64,000 nucleotides of DNA, taken from the NCBI GenBank assembly GCA_027924585.1, contig BSBM01000372.1, forward strand, positions 29,072,001 through 29,136,000, read 5' to 3'. The position numbers and the translations under genes are program-made. The stretch is from Larix kaempferi (Eukaryota > Streptophyta > Pinopsida > Pinales > Pinaceae). The number at the start of each line of letters is the position of its first letter. Position 1 is the first letter of the stretch. Under the pieces are notes generated by a model that saw only the letters and a program-made list of their open reading frames with translations, searched no databases and was not told the origin of the DNA. Positions 1-10,227 of this stretch are shown here, one piece after another.

Positions 1-2
1 CG

Positions 3-710
3 AGATCACACGCCGATGGAATCATTGGTTCCATTCCTTCCCAGCCCGCTACCCAATCGTGTGGATCACAGAATCACCATAGTTCATCTCCATCCTCGCC
101 ATAGGATGGAAACAACACCAATCGATCATCCAGCCTTGCTCCCACTGCGAAAGTGAATTTAGTTCAATCTGCTTCACCTCAAAAATCCAGTGGCAAAAAG
201 AAGAACAAAGGTAAATCCAAGAAGTCTTCTAATCAGCAGGAGCCCAAAAATAACCTCGATTACACAAAACAAAAACGGAAGGTCAAATATCCTTGTTTAT
301 TGTGTGGTGACAATCACTTCACGAAAGAATGTCCACATTGTGAAGAAGCGCAAAATTTTCTTGAGGGAAACCCCACACAACAACAACAAATGATTGCACA
401 AACACCACCTCCTTCTCAAGGAGAAGCGTCCACAACTGCTCATGTTCTCATGATGTGCAGCGAAACGGTCAACTTATCTACAAGGTCACGTACATACGAC
501 TCTATTTCTGACAAGAAATCTAATGAAGGTAATACTGAAAAATCTTTTGCATCTACATCCCATATTCCTTCACCTCAAGTTCCTCTGGTCATAGAGAAAC
601 CTTTACTAGATGCAGTATTGCATCCGCCAAAGAGCACAATTCAAAAATCCATTTTCAACCCCAACGCCTGGGCCGCTCAAAACTACAACATTGTAGAAGA
701 TCTAGCCTAG
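3..710 (+). pseudogene. gag: Gag C-terminal part with zinc knuckle, element A
   Basis: The frame is open from base 3 to 710 apart from one TAG at 102-104. It is rich in Ser, Lys and Gln. A nucleocapsid-type knuckle of pattern C-X2-C-X3-H-X4-C (CLLCGDNHFTKEC) lies at 294-332, preceded by a basic KKK-rich stretch suited to RNA binding. A low-complexity Pro/Ser/Gln linker follows towards the protease. The N-terminal capsid part lies upstream of the window. Gag would package element RNA in cytoplasmic particles. The same knuckle spacing occurs in element H, which supports a shared family. Confidence 0.75.
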
Positions 711-817
711 GACCCCTATACTATGTCGATGCTAGAAATCTTAAAATATTGTCCCAACCAGTGTAAGACCCTGTTATCTGCTATAGAGCAGTAGATCCTG
801 ATTCCTACAACACCATA

Positions 818-1231
818 ATGTTCAAATTAGAGTATTTCAAGCCGAGGCTTTCCCACCAATTATCATTTCAAATCGTTACAAATGTTTTTGGGAAAAATAT
901 CCATCATACTGTTTTAGAGGAAGGAGCCTCTACTTCCATTATGTCGATATCCTGCTGGCGATCCATTGGCTCCCCCAAGTTGAACCGTCCCCCCACTACA
1001 TTGAAAGCATTCTATGGACATGGATTTCAACCCCACGATATGTTACAATCCTTAGCCATAGAGTTGGGAGGTAAGACTTTGTCCATTAACGTGGAGGTAG
1101 TCGTCGCCCCGTTGGATTATAGTTTGTTACTAGGTCGAAATTGGTTTTATGCCATGACCGTGATCACATCATATATATTCTACATCGTGCAATTCCCCAC
1201 CATGGGAAAATTGCCACTATCAACCAGTTAG
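818..1231 (+). pseudogene. pol: Aspartic protease, element A (active-site Asp changed)
   Basis: Retroviral-type pepsin fold. The active-site loop reads LEEGASTSIMS near 914-946, followed by the partner hydrophobic segment LLLGRNWFYAMT near 1,121. The related protease of H in this window has VDEGAS at the same place, so the catalytic Asp has become Glu here. The frame shifts around 1,180-1,230 into the linker that follows. The enzyme would release mature Gag and Pol proteins. The family assignment is firm; inactivity is inferred from the changed residue and the frameshift. Confidence 0.78.
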
Positions 1232-1815
1232 ATTTTTGTACACCAGACACCACTACTCATTGTGCGGATAATGTCCCTCTTTTGGGCCACTCTTTACAAA
1301 TATATGAGAGTGTTGGGGTACGAATCATCAAAGACTCATCTTTGATGGTAGTCTTTCCAACACATGATCCCCCATCCCATGTTTCCATGGTGAACATGAT
1401 CTCATCTATGATCCCATCCTCTTCCAACTCGACCGACCAATGGATTGTTCCTGATCCTAATCATATGGATTTTATTGGAGATGTGATGCCTCTCAACTCT
1501 ATTGAAGCCACTTATGAGGCCATCCAGTCAGCACCTGATTTACTAGATGCTCACTCTTCAGTGGCATCCAACCCAGGTTCTATTCCACCACAGCGGAACT
1601 CATCCTTACCATCACCCGATCATCTACTCCAGACTTTTCACTCTGATGAATCAATCATGGATATTATGAGCTTGGATGAGCCTCCATTTGAAGACCTTCA
1701 TCATCGATCGTCCTTCCTTCTGCCTCTTGACATGGAAGAGAACGTAATTCATACTATTGTTTCACTATATGTCTTTCTTCAACCTCAATCTCCTATTCTT
1801 ACTAGGGTACAGTAA
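1180..1815 (+). pseudogene. pol: Protease-RT linker, element A
   Basis: Open for about 210 codons in a frame different from the protease upstream. It continues the protease-distal text (GKIATINQLDFCTPD) into an acidic, Ser/Pro-rich linker ending with EPPFEDLHHRSSFLLP and stopping at 1,813-1,815. The same landmarks recur in B (PWDDIHFRLSFLP near 20,750), and element H ends its coding part in this linker. No catalytic motif is present. It probably connects PR to RT in the polyprotein. Confidence 0.6.
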
Positions 1816-1829
1816 CTGAGGGGAATCTG

Positions 1830-2815
1830 GAAAACATCACACCTACCATCACTTTAGACATCTCGGTAAAACCCAGAATCGTAGAACATACTCACATAGG
1901 CCAAACTTGTTCTCCCATTGAACTCAAGACTTTTACAGCCTTGTTTAAATAGTTCTGCGATGTATTTGCATGGAGCTACGAGGAAATGCCCAGGATTGAC
2001 CTTGCTATTGTTATGCATGAAATCCAAACATATACTGATGAAAAACCTGTCCGGAAAAAACTTCGTCCAGTGCACCCTAGGAAGACTGCGGCTATCAAAG
2101 CAGAGATTGAAAAGCTGTTGAAAGTTGGGTTTATTTATCCTATTCCCTTAATAGATTGGGTCTCCAATGTCATCCCAGTTGCAAAGAAACAAGGAACCAT
2201 TAGAGTTTGTGTTGATTACAGGGATCTGAATAAGGCTTGTCCTAAGGACAATTATCCTACCCAGTTTATCGACCAAATCATCGACAAATGCACCATAAGT
2301 GTCATCTTTTCATTTATGGATGGCTTCTCCGGCTATAATCAGATTGAGATCCACCTAGCTGACCAACATAAAATTGCTTTCATCTTCCCATGGGATGCGT
2401 TTGCATATCGCAAATTACCTTTTGGTATTAAAAATGTTGGAGCCACATTCCAGCGGGCCATGACGTATGCCTTCCACGATGTAAAGGATTTTGTGGAACC
2501 TTATCTCGATGATCTTCATGCTCATTCAATCGTCGTGACTTCCACATCTATCATCTGATGGTCGTGTTTCTTAGATGTCGATGGTACCATATACGTTTGA
2601 ATCCCCATAAGTGCATATTTTGTGTGGAGTCCGGACGCCTCCTAGGCTTCATTATCCAAATATGGGATCCACAATGATCCCGTCAAGGTAGAGGATATTA
2701 TTTTCCTACCCCCACCCACCGATATTATGGAACTTCAAAGTTTGCAAGGGAAGACTTGCGTCGTTTCGTGTGCAATTTCGTAGAGAAAACACAGGGTTAC
2801 ATGCGATTGTTAAAG
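1830..2815 (+). pseudogene. pol: Reverse transcriptase, element A
   Basis: The lead-in near 1,920-1,990 matches the start of Tat-type RT, and the longest open piece is 1,986-2,558. Motifs in order: GTIRVCVDYRDLNKACPKDN (fingers), FSFMDGFSGYNQI (first catalytic Asp), FPWDAFAYRKLPFG, and the polymerase box YLDDL near 2,500 (YVDD in most relatives). After the stop at 2,556-2,558 the thumb and connection continue in shifted frames to about 2,815. The domain would copy element RNA to DNA from a tRNA primer. Frameshifts and stops make it non-functional. Confidence 0.85.
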
Positions 2816-3190
2816 AAGGATGTCCCGTTTATTTGGGATGACTACGCCCAACATGCCTTTGACAATCTCAAACATGCGATTACTCACACGCCTGTGTTAC
2901 AACCACCGGATTACACCAAGGATTAAATCCTTTATATCACTGCCTCTACTTCGACTATCGCTATGGTTTTAGTACAGGAAGGTAGCAATGCGCAGGAACA
3001 GGTGATATAATACCTTAGTAAGGGTCTCATTGACTTTGAAACCCATTATTCACATGTAGAGAAATTAGCTATGGAAACAGTCATTGCTTTTCAGACGTTA
3101 TGTCACTATATCCTACTCTGCACTACTACCATTATTGCTGACTCTAACCCCATGTACCGCATTCTTACACGTCAGGTATGAGGAGGGAAA
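2816..3190 (+). pseudogene. pol: First RNase H, element A, lacking first catalytic Asp
   Basis: Located directly after RT, as in all Ty3/gypsy elements. It begins KKDVPFIWDDYAQHAFDNLK and continues ILYITASTSTIAMVLVQEG. The chromovirus in this window has ECDASGNGIGAIL at the aligned position, so the first catalytic Asp is Thr here. An Asp is kept at the third position (ADSNPMYRIL). Stops occur at about 2,923 and 3,008. Loss of this Asp is also seen in B (Val), so it probably predates the two copies and is not random decay. See the second RNase H at 11,553. Confidence 0.7.
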
Positions 3191-3193
3191 TAT

Positions 3194-3410
3194 TTGCTCT
3201 GGATCGTGATTCTCCAAATATTCGATCTTCAGTTTGAGAAGGCCAAATCCAAAAAGTATTTGGTATTTGCGGAGCTCATTTGTGATCTTCCTCGTATTGA
3301 TCTAGAATATGATCCCATTGACTCTCTCCCCGATGAGTTCTCATTTCTGATTAGTACTTTTGACCCCTGGTATGGAGATATCGCATTGTATCTCCAAACC
3401 CAACACTTTG
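3194..3410 (+). pseudogene. pol: RNase H-integrase connector, element A, cut by chromovirus
   Basis: Open text FEKAKSKKYLVFAELICDLP with an acidic linker (DSLPDEF) and ALYLQTQHF. B has the same series at about 22,550-22,740 without interruption. The chromovirus inserts after 3,410, and the text resumes at 10,228 with the integrase zinc-binding region. The duplicated target CTTTG lies at 3,406-3,410 and 10,228-10,232. Confidence 0.7.
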
Positions 3411-3756
3411 TGTTAAGCCCTAAATATGGGCACATTTCCCCCTATATTGTGGTTCATTATATTAGTTTTGATGTCGGATTTGGTCCATTAGTGGTAATTT
3501 TCATTAGTATGGTTATATTAGTTATGTTGGCTTAGGTCAGTTAGTCGGGATTGTACCCCTTGGTCTCCTATATATAGGAAGGAGACCTTTCAATTGGAGT
3601 ATCTTGTCTTGTCTTGTGTACTTAGTACATTGTGTAAGGAGGTTTCCCCCTTGAAGAGGATTTTTATTTAGATATTTCTTCAATCAAGTCGTGGAGTACT
3701 CTTTCTGATCTATTTCTTCTCTTTTTATACTCCTTTTGGAAAGCTGTTGCTTAACA
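3411..3756 (+). repeat. Chromovirus 5' LTR
   Basis: 346 bp, TG...CA, aligning end to end with 9,882-10,227. It contains a TATA box inside a hairpin at 3,562-3,587 and a direct CTTGTCTTGT run in the likely R region. It is followed by the PBS after two bases. Confidence 0.95.
3562..3587 (+). promoter_or_regulatory. Core promoter TATA box in a palindromic stem, 5' LTR
   Basis: TATATATA (3,569-3,576) lies between GGTCTCC (3,562-3,568) and GGAGACC (3,581-3,587), which are perfectly complementary. The 3' LTR copy is at 10,033-10,058 with TATA at 10,040-10,047. Transcription would start about 30 bases downstream. Confidence 0.7.
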
Positions 3757-3758
3757 TT

Positions 3759-3770
3759 TGGTATCAAATC
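3759..3770 (+). other. Primer-binding site, chromovirus
   Basis: TGGTATCAAATC sits two bases after the LTR end. It matches the initiator Met tRNA PBS TGGTATCAGAGC at 10 of 12 bases and marks the start of minus-strand DNA synthesis. Confidence 0.85.
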
Positions 3771-4419
3771 TCTTTCCTCGGCAATGGGTTCTTCAAAACA
3801 AGTCATCTTGGAATTTTTGCTATAATTTTTTTTCTAAAAGGATTCAAAGAGCGATATTAAAATCCCACTTCTGAAACAGGCCATGCTATCTATGGTTCGA
3901 AATTTAGGTCCCAAGACTTCACAGGTTCGGATATATTGGCCTTGGAATATAGGGTTTTTGACTAGTCCAGAAACTAGTCTAAAACAGGTGTTCTAGGGAA
4001 AAAGGTCATATCTAGGGAATGCGAGGTCCAAATTGAGTGAGACTAGTTGCATCAGAAAGTGGACAGAACAAAGTATCTGTGGTATAAGTTTCAGACTCAT
4101 ATCCAAAATATTGGACACGTGTCAGTCCGTACAAGTTAGATATTCTGAAAGGAACCAAAATAAGAATTGTTGGGAGATTCACAATATCTTTCTATTGGGA
4201 TATCAAAATTATGTCAGAACCACGACATCAGAAAGAGGACATAGAATACTACAACAGGGAGAAGTTTTAGACCCAGAGGAGGCTAAATTTGAATTTTATC
4301 TCAGTTGCAAGTAGGCTCTAAAACAATATTCCAATCAGGATTTGAAAAGGTACGCCATTTTTAATTTTGATTAGAAGGATCTATTTGTGGGGACACATAA
4401 GGTTTGATATATATTTATA
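3771..4419 (+). other. Chromovirus untranslated leader
   Basis: About 650 bases between the PBS and the gag ATG. A 93-codon ORF (4,033-4,314) lies here but has no recognisable motif, and I treat it as chance. No other feature seen. Confidence 0.6.
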
Positions 4420-5537
4420 TTGTTCAAAATGCCACCAAAAGGAAGTATAAAGTCTCACACTCCAACCAAACCACCTGAGTATCCATCCTCGACGTATGAT
4501 GAAAGAGAAGATATCTCTTTTCGAGTGTCCCAATTGGAAGATATGATTAAAGGGTCTGTGAAAAAGGTGGATTTGGATAATTTAGAGGATAAGTTGAATA
4601 AAATGGAGGAAAATATGAAGGGTTTGGTGAGGACAGTTGATTACTCAATTTAGAGGAGAAGTTGAACATTATTGCTAATCTCATTCAAAATTCAAGGGAT
4701 ACTCTTCCTACAGGTGATGTGGTGTTCCAGGATACTATGGAGGATAAAGATAATTCTCATGTTGAGAAACCTTCCATGAATAATAATATTCCAAGAGGAA
4801 ATTATTTTGGTAATGGAAGTCATCAGGGGTGGTCACCAAGGGGTACCCAACTTCCCAAGATTGACATGAGAAAGTTTGATGGCAATGATCCAATAACATG
4901 GATATTCCAAATGGAGCAATTCTTTGATCTGCACCAGGTTCCAACCTTGCAAAAGGTAACTATTCCATCATTATATTTAGAGCCTGATCAATTTGTATGG
5001 TATAAGTGGCTTTGTGACTGTAAAAAGGACTCTATTATATCTTGGTCTATATTCACCGAAGAATTGATTTCACATTATGGCGATATTAATAGCAATACCT
5101 TTTTTAGCCAGTTAATAAGTCTCAAGCAAAAAGGTCCAGTTGCAGAGCACAACAAACAGTTTCAGAAGCTAAGTCTTAGAGTGAAGAATATTTCAGAAGA
5201 TAATTTGTTGGATCTCTTCATTGGAACCTTGAAGGATAACATTCAACATGAGGTGCATCTCTTTGAACCACCATCCTTGGAGAAGGCCTTCATGATGGCA
5301 AGGAAGGTTGAAAGTAAAAATATGATGATGGCTCCTAGAAAGAGCACCTTCAACACATACCAAGAGAATACTGTTACTTCTTCTAAACCACCTCAAAGGT
5401 TGACACCTCAACAAATAGAGGAAAGAAGAGAAAAAGTCCTATGTTTTAATTGTGATAGCAAGAATAGTAAGGGACGTAAGTGTGGTGAGAAGAAATTATT
5501 TTACATAGAATGTGAAGAGGACGAACCAAAAGAATAA
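4420..5537 (+). pseudogene. gag: Chromovirus Gag
   Basis: It starts at ATG 4,420 with a short charged coiled-coil-like region (DNLEDKLNKMEENMKG), then shifts frame near 4,650 and is open to 5,537. The capsid core has the retrotransposon gag pattern (FDGNDPITWIFQMEQFFDLH, then SQLISLKQKGPVAEHNKQF). A zinc knuckle follows near 5,443 (CFNCDSKNSKGRKCGEKKLF), in which the usual His between the second and third Cys is Arg, so zinc binding is probably impaired. Gag would assemble the particle. One frameshift separates the N-terminus from the core. Confidence 0.85.
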
Positions 5538-5900
5538 GAACCATCTCCAGATGAAGAAATAGAAGATACTAATTCAGAAGAGATTACTCCCACCATATCA
5601 TGTCATGCATTGGCTAGAATTATAACTTCTCAAACTCTCAAGATAGAAGGATTTATCAAAAAGAAAAAAGGTAATAGTGTTGATTGATTCTGGTAGTACT
5701 CATAATTTCATTCACTATAAATTAGCAAAATCTCTCAATTGCTTTGTATATCCAACACCAGAGTTGCAAGTAATGATTGCAGATGGAGGAACTATCAACT
5801 GCTGAGGGAAATGCCATAATATAAATATTACTATGGGAGAATATGCATTAAATAGTCAAATGATTGCTATTCCAATGGGTGGTGTTGATGTTGTCCTAGG
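5538..5900 (+). pseudogene. pol: Chromovirus aspartic protease
   Basis: After the Gag stop an acidic spacer leads to the active-site loop LIDSGSTHNFIH at about 5,680-5,714, with the catalytic D-S-G triad intact. The second hydrophobic strand (VDVVLGVQWLQYLGT, 5,885-5,930) is in frame with RT. A frameshift before the active site and a TGA near 5,803 (in ...GGTINC, then stop) break the reading. The enzyme would process Gag-Pol. Confidence 0.82.
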
Positions 5901-6784
5901 AGTTCAATGGTTGCAATATTTGGGAACTATGGCTTTTAATTTTCAGAAGCTTTTCATGAAATTTTTATGGGAAGGAAAGGAATATGAATTACATGGTATC
6001 ACAGGGAAACCAAGCAAGCTGATAAGCTCTAATGGTATGACAAAATTGATGAAAAAGGGACATCAAGGTGTAATTGCACAATTATGCTCATTAGATTTTC
6101 AAACATCTAAGCCTCCTATTTCCCCAAATCTCCAAAGGGTCATTAATAAGCATTCCAAGGTATTTGAAGATATTCCAAAGGATCTTCCACCTATCCAAGA
6201 TTTCAATCATGTTATTCACTTAATCCCAGGAAGTGTTCCTCCTAACATTCGACCTTACAGATACCCCTATGGACAGAAGAGTGAAATTGAGCGTATGGTT
6301 GAAGAAATGCTAGAGGATGGCATAATTAGTCCTAGCCATAGTTCCTACTCTACACCAGTGGTAATGGTACACAAGCCGGATGGATCGTGGCGTATGTGTC
6401 CAGATTATAGAGATCTCAACAAGATCACCATTAAAGGTAAGTTTCCAATTCCTGTAATTGATGAATTGCTAGATGAATTACATGGAGCAATTGTATTCAC
6501 AAAGTTGGATCTTCGTTCTGGGTATCATGTATTTAGAATGAAAGATGAAGACATCCCAAAAACAACATTCAGAACTCATGAAGGTCATTATGAATTTCTA
6601 GGCATGCCATTTGGTCTCACGAATGCACCTTCCACATTTCAGGGTTTGATGAATTCCATTTTCAAGCCTTTTCTTAGAAAATTTGTACTAGTATTCTTTG
6701 ATGATATACCAATCTATAGCAAGTATTGGGAAGAACATGTTCAACATGTTGACAGGGTACTACAAATACTACAGGAGCAACAAC
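5901..6784 (+). pseudogene. pol: Chromovirus reverse transcriptase, N-terminal two thirds
   Basis: Open in one frame from 5,833 through the protease tail into RT. Motifs in order: DGIISPSHSSYSTPVVMVHK, DGSWRMCPDYRDLNKITI, FTKLDLRSGYHVFRM, FLGMPFGLTNAPSTFQ and the catalytic box VFFDDI near 6,690 (FFDD, a normal chromovirus variant). The domain is cut at 6,784 by a solo LTR and continues at 7,684. This is one of the best preserved domains in the window; without the insertion it would be nearly open. Confidence 0.9.
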
Positions 6785-7683
6785 TATTACACCCAAAATC
6801 TACTCACCATAAGATTCAGTGTATACACCCCTGAAGATACCTGGACTAAGTAATCATCCTGGGAGGATTTGTACCCAATTGTGCTAAGTTTTGAAGGGTC
6901 ATCGCAGACTGCACACTAGCAACATGTGACGTCGCAGCTTTCCCCATTACAAGGTGCAACGAAGTCAGTTAGATGGCAAAAATAGCTCCTTCGAGGTCCA
7001 TCTCGAAGCTTGCTGACTTAAGACCTTATCCCTGACCTCTTGGAAGAGCTGGAACTCGGTTCCTAAACCTTTGGAGAGATCCCTTAAGCCTCTCCTACCA
7101 TCTCTCAACCTATCCTATCCATACCCTATCCACTTAGTCCTATATAAATGAAGCTCACTCCCATCCCAAAGGGAGGAAGGCTATGGTATCTACATGTTGG
7201 TGAAATCACTCTAAGAACATCTCCACTCACCCATTGGAGAACTCATACTTCCTTGGAAGGATATGGCAATTGGCTTTGTCGGAGAAGGGCTACAGCGTTA
7301 ATCCTTGGTTGTAGTTCTATATCTCTATTATGTACTCCTTTATTTACAGTAATACAAATGCTTTCCACCAATATTGTTCATGTGTGTAATGATATTGAGT
7401 AGTTTACCTGTTTAACTGTTTACTTAGATCTCTTATTGTATAGATGTCTTTTACTGGTTTCTCTTGTTTCTTGTCTTAATAGGTCTTGTAGCTTGGATCT
7501 GACGACCATGAGATGTGGAGCAGCATTTAGGAGAAAGGATTGCGAAGTGAAAGGTAAGACATCTAGTACTCAATCCTTAAGTAGATCTAGGAAATGCATT
7601 AGTAGTCTGTTCTATTTATTCTAGACTCACTTTGAGCTAGGAAGATCCGGCTCACGTCCGCTCGAGTGGATTGTCCGATAACA
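6785..7683 (+). repeat. Solo LTR inserted in chromovirus RT (Tat A family)
   Basis: 899 bp between two exact copies of ACAAC (6,780-6,784 and 7,684-7,688). It starts TATTACACCC (canonical TG mutated to TA) and ends ATAACA, giving the inverted ends TGTTA/TAACA. It resembles the 3' LTR of A (15,918-16,887): same start, a shared stretch of type GAGGAAGG...TACATG.TGGTGAAAT, a TATA box at 7,141-7,148 (TATATAAA) and a similar end. A solo LTR arises by recombination between the two LTRs of a full element. The small ORFs inside are chance. Confidence 0.87.
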
Positions 7684-7915
7684 ACAACTATATGAAAAAC
7701 CTTCCAAATGTTTCTTTGGGGTGAAGGAGGTAGAGTATTTGGGTCATATTGTATCTCATGAAGGTGTCAAGGTAGACCCTAACAAAATTAAAGCCATGAT
7801 AGACTGGTCGATTCCCAAAAACCTGAAGAATCTTCGAGGATTCTTAGGTCTGACAGGGTACTACCACAAGTTTGTTCGAAATTAGGGAAGAATAGCAGCA
7901 CCTCTAACAACATTA
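7684..7915 (+). pseudogene. pol: Chromovirus RT thumb/connection, after the solo LTR
   Basis: RT resumes with CFFGVKEVEYLGHIVSHEG and continues NLRGFLGLTGYYHKFVRN, the usual end of gypsy RT before RNase H. A TAG near 7,883 follows. The segment joins 6,784 seamlessly once one ACAAC copy and the LTR are disregarded. Confidence 0.88.
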
Positions 7916-8400
7916 TTGAAGAAAGATGCATTTTTTTGGAATCCAGAGGCAACTCAAGCTTTTGAACAACTTAAACAGACAATGTGCACAGCTTCGGTAT
8001 TGACCACACCAGGCTTCACAAAAACCTTTATTGTGGAATGTGATGCTTCAGGAAATGGCATTGGCGCTATTCTAATGCAAGAAGGACAACCACTTTCTTT
8101 CACAAGTCATCCAATCAAGGGAAAGAAATTACAAAAGCCCATTTATGAGAAGGAAATTCTGGCAATACTACATGCTCTTAAGAAATGGTGTCCTTATCTA
8201 ATAGGTAGGCACTTCAAGGTCAAAATAGATCATGATAGTCTTAAATACTTCTTGGAATAGAGACTATATTCAGAAGAGCAAAAAAAGTGGGTAACCAAGG
8301 TGTTGGGATATGAATTTGAAATCATCTATAGAAAAGGGAAACATAATGTGGTGGCAGATGCACTCTTTAGAAAAGATGAAGATGTTGGGGAATTACTTTG
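7916..8400 (+). pseudogene. pol: Chromovirus RNase H
   Basis: FIVECDASGNGIGAIL carries the first catalytic Asp, YEKEILAILHAL the Glu, and KIDHDSLKYFLE the next Asp; HNVVADAL near 8,345-8,368 supplies the last one. All four acidic residues are present. A TAG at 8,258-8,260 interrupts the frame. The enzyme would remove the RNA strand of the RNA/DNA hybrid. This copy is the in-window reference for an intact RNase H against which the Tat elements can be compared. Confidence 0.88.
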
Positions 8401-8467
8401 TTCCATTTCCATTCTACAACTAGATTGGATAGTAGTAGCAAGGGAATAATGGAAAAAATACCTATCT

Positions 8468-9650
8468 GTGTGGACACTCATTCAAAAGCTACAAAATGAT
8501 CCCAGTGTATCAGATACTTTTGTGTGGAAAAATGATTCACTATGGTATAGGGATCGCTTATATTTATGCAAAAACTCCCAACTCAAGCAGAAGATCCTTT
8601 CTGAATTACATGCCTCTCCTATAGGTGGGCACTCAGGATTCCTGAAAACTTACCACAGGGTCAGAAGGAATTTTTATGGGAAGGTCTTAAATCGGATGTT
8701 CAAAGGTTAGTGGCTGAATGCTTGGTTTGCCAACAGAATAAGGGTGAAACAGTTAATACCCTAGGACTTCTACAACTATTAGACATACCTTGTCAGCGCT
8801 GGGAAGAAGTCTCCATGGATTTTATCACAGGTCTACCCAATTCAGAAGGAAAGAATGTCATTATGGTGGTTGTTGATAGACTCCCTAAGTATGCACACTT
8901 TTTTGCACTCGCTCACCCTTTTAATGCAAGCACAGTAGTTGCAGCCTTTATGGAAACTTTTCAGAAGTTACATGGAAATCCGAAGATTATTGTAAGTGAT
9001 AGAGATCCAATTTTCACTGGAAAATTTTGGATTGGATTATTTTCCTGTTTGGGTACTCAATTGGCTCACAGTTCATCTTATCACCCTCCATCTGATGGGA
9101 AAACCGAGATTGTGAACAAGTGTTTGGAAGGCTATCTTCGTTGCTTTGCATCTGATAAACAAACACAGTGGGTGAAATGGTTGTAAGTTGGCAGAATGGT
9201 GGTATAATAATTCATTCCATACATCATAAAAAATGTCTCCATTTATGGCACTTTATGGGTACCAGCCTCCATCTATCACATCTCCCTTAAAAGGAAAATC
9301 TAAAGTTCCAGCCGTGGAAGTTCACATAGAGCACCAGCAAGGAGTTCTCCAGATACTTAAGGACAACCTGACTATGTCAAAAAACAAGATGAAACAACAA
9401 GCTGATCAACATCGCAGTGAAAGGTGTTTTGAATAAGGGGATTGAGTATTTCTCAAGCTACAACCTTACAAGCAGATGTCTCTGAAGCTATTAAAGAAGG
9501 ACAATAAATTAGCACCCAAGTATTATGGTCCTTATAAAGTGTTGCAGAAGATTGGTAGTATGGCCTACAAATTGGAGCTCCTTCATCTTCAAGAGTACAT
9601 CCAGTTTTCCATGTTTCTTGCTTAAAGAAGGTAATAGGAGACAAGATCCC
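8468..9650 (+). pseudogene. pol: Chromovirus integrase
   Basis: The zinc-binding HHCC region runs from LHASPIGGHSGFLKTYHRVR (near 8,608) to CLVCQQNK (8,721), with a frameshift between at about 8,707. The catalytic core 8,710-9,186 has SMDFITGLP (first Asp), IIVSDRDPIF (second Asp) and DGKTEIVNK (Glu), so D-D-E is intact. The C-terminal part (MALYGYQPPS, 9,245; LKKDNKLAPKYYGPYKVLQK, 9,494) is broken by a stop at 9,434 and by frameshifts. The domain would insert element DNA into the chromosome. Confidence 0.88.
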
Positions 9651-9675
9651 AATTCAAACAATCTTGTCGGAGCTT

Positions 9676-9876
9676 GATGAAGAAGGAAAAGTCATATTGG
9701 AACCTGAACAAATCATTGAAACAAGGACTAAAAAACTATGAAACGGGACTATTACTGAGTACCTCATAAAGTGGAAGAAATTACCAGTTGAAGATTCGAC
9801 ATGGGAAGATGAGTCCTTCATACAGAAGCATCTGCAACTAATCAAGCATTGCGGACAACACTTGTCTGAAGGGTAG
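9676..9876 (+). pseudogene. Chromodomain at integrase C-terminus
   Basis: EGKVILEPEQIIETRTKKL, a TGA at about 9,739, then TITEYLIKWKKLPVEDSTWE and DESFIQKH, ending at TAG 9,874-9,876. The aromatic residues and the W-K...W-E spacing are those of a chromodomain, which in chromoviruses directs integration by binding modified histones. Only one stop spoils it. It sits immediately before the PPT, as expected. Confidence 0.88.
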
Positions 9877-9881
9877 GGGCA
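9868..9881 (+). other. Polypurine tract, chromovirus
   Basis: GAAGGGTAGGGGCA directly precedes the 3' LTR start at 9,882. It would serve as the plus-strand primer site. Confidence 0.8.
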
Positions 9882-10227
9882 TGTTAAGCCCTAAATATGG
9901 GCACATTTACCCCTATATTGTGGTTCATTACATTAGTTTTGATGTTGACTTTGGTCCATTAGTGGTAATTGTCATTAGTATGGTTATATTAGTTATGTTG
10001 GCATGGGTCAGTTAGTTGGGATTGTACCCCTTAGTATCCTATATATAGGAAGGATACCTTTCAATTGGAGTATCTTGTCTTGTCTTGTGTACTTATTACA
10101 TTGTGTAAGGAGGTTTCCCCCTCGAAGAGGCTTTTATTCAGATATTTTCTTCAATCAAGTCGTGGAGTACTCTTTATGATCTATTTCTTCTCTTTTTATA
10201 CTCTTTTTGGAAAGTTGTTGTTTAACA
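9882..10227 (+). repeat. Chromovirus 3' LTR
   Basis: 346 bp, TGTTAAG...TTAACA, same length as the 5' LTR. It is followed by the target duplicate CTTTG (10,228-10,232), after which element A's integrase resumes. Confidence 0.95.

Larger units (their letters stand above)
3411..10227 (+). mobile_element. Complete chromovirus (Ty3/gypsy with chromodomain)
   Basis: Two 346-bp LTRs start TGTTAAG and end TTAACA. The flanking 5-bp target duplication CTTTG is exact on both sides. Inside are an initiator-Met-type PBS, gag, PR, RT, RNase H, IN, a C-terminal chromodomain and a PPT, in standard order. The two LTRs differ at roughly 20 positions (about 6%, counted by eye), so the insertion is old. The RT is interrupted by a solo LTR (6,785-7,683). 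The short LTRs and the CFNC...CGEKKLF knuckle suggest a Reina- or Galadriel-like clade; I am not sure which. Confidence 0.95.

Noticed and set aside
3759-3770. tRNA gene remnants at the PBS sites
   Set aside because: Only 12-18 bases complementary to a tRNA 3' end. They are primer-binding sites, always next to an LTR end.
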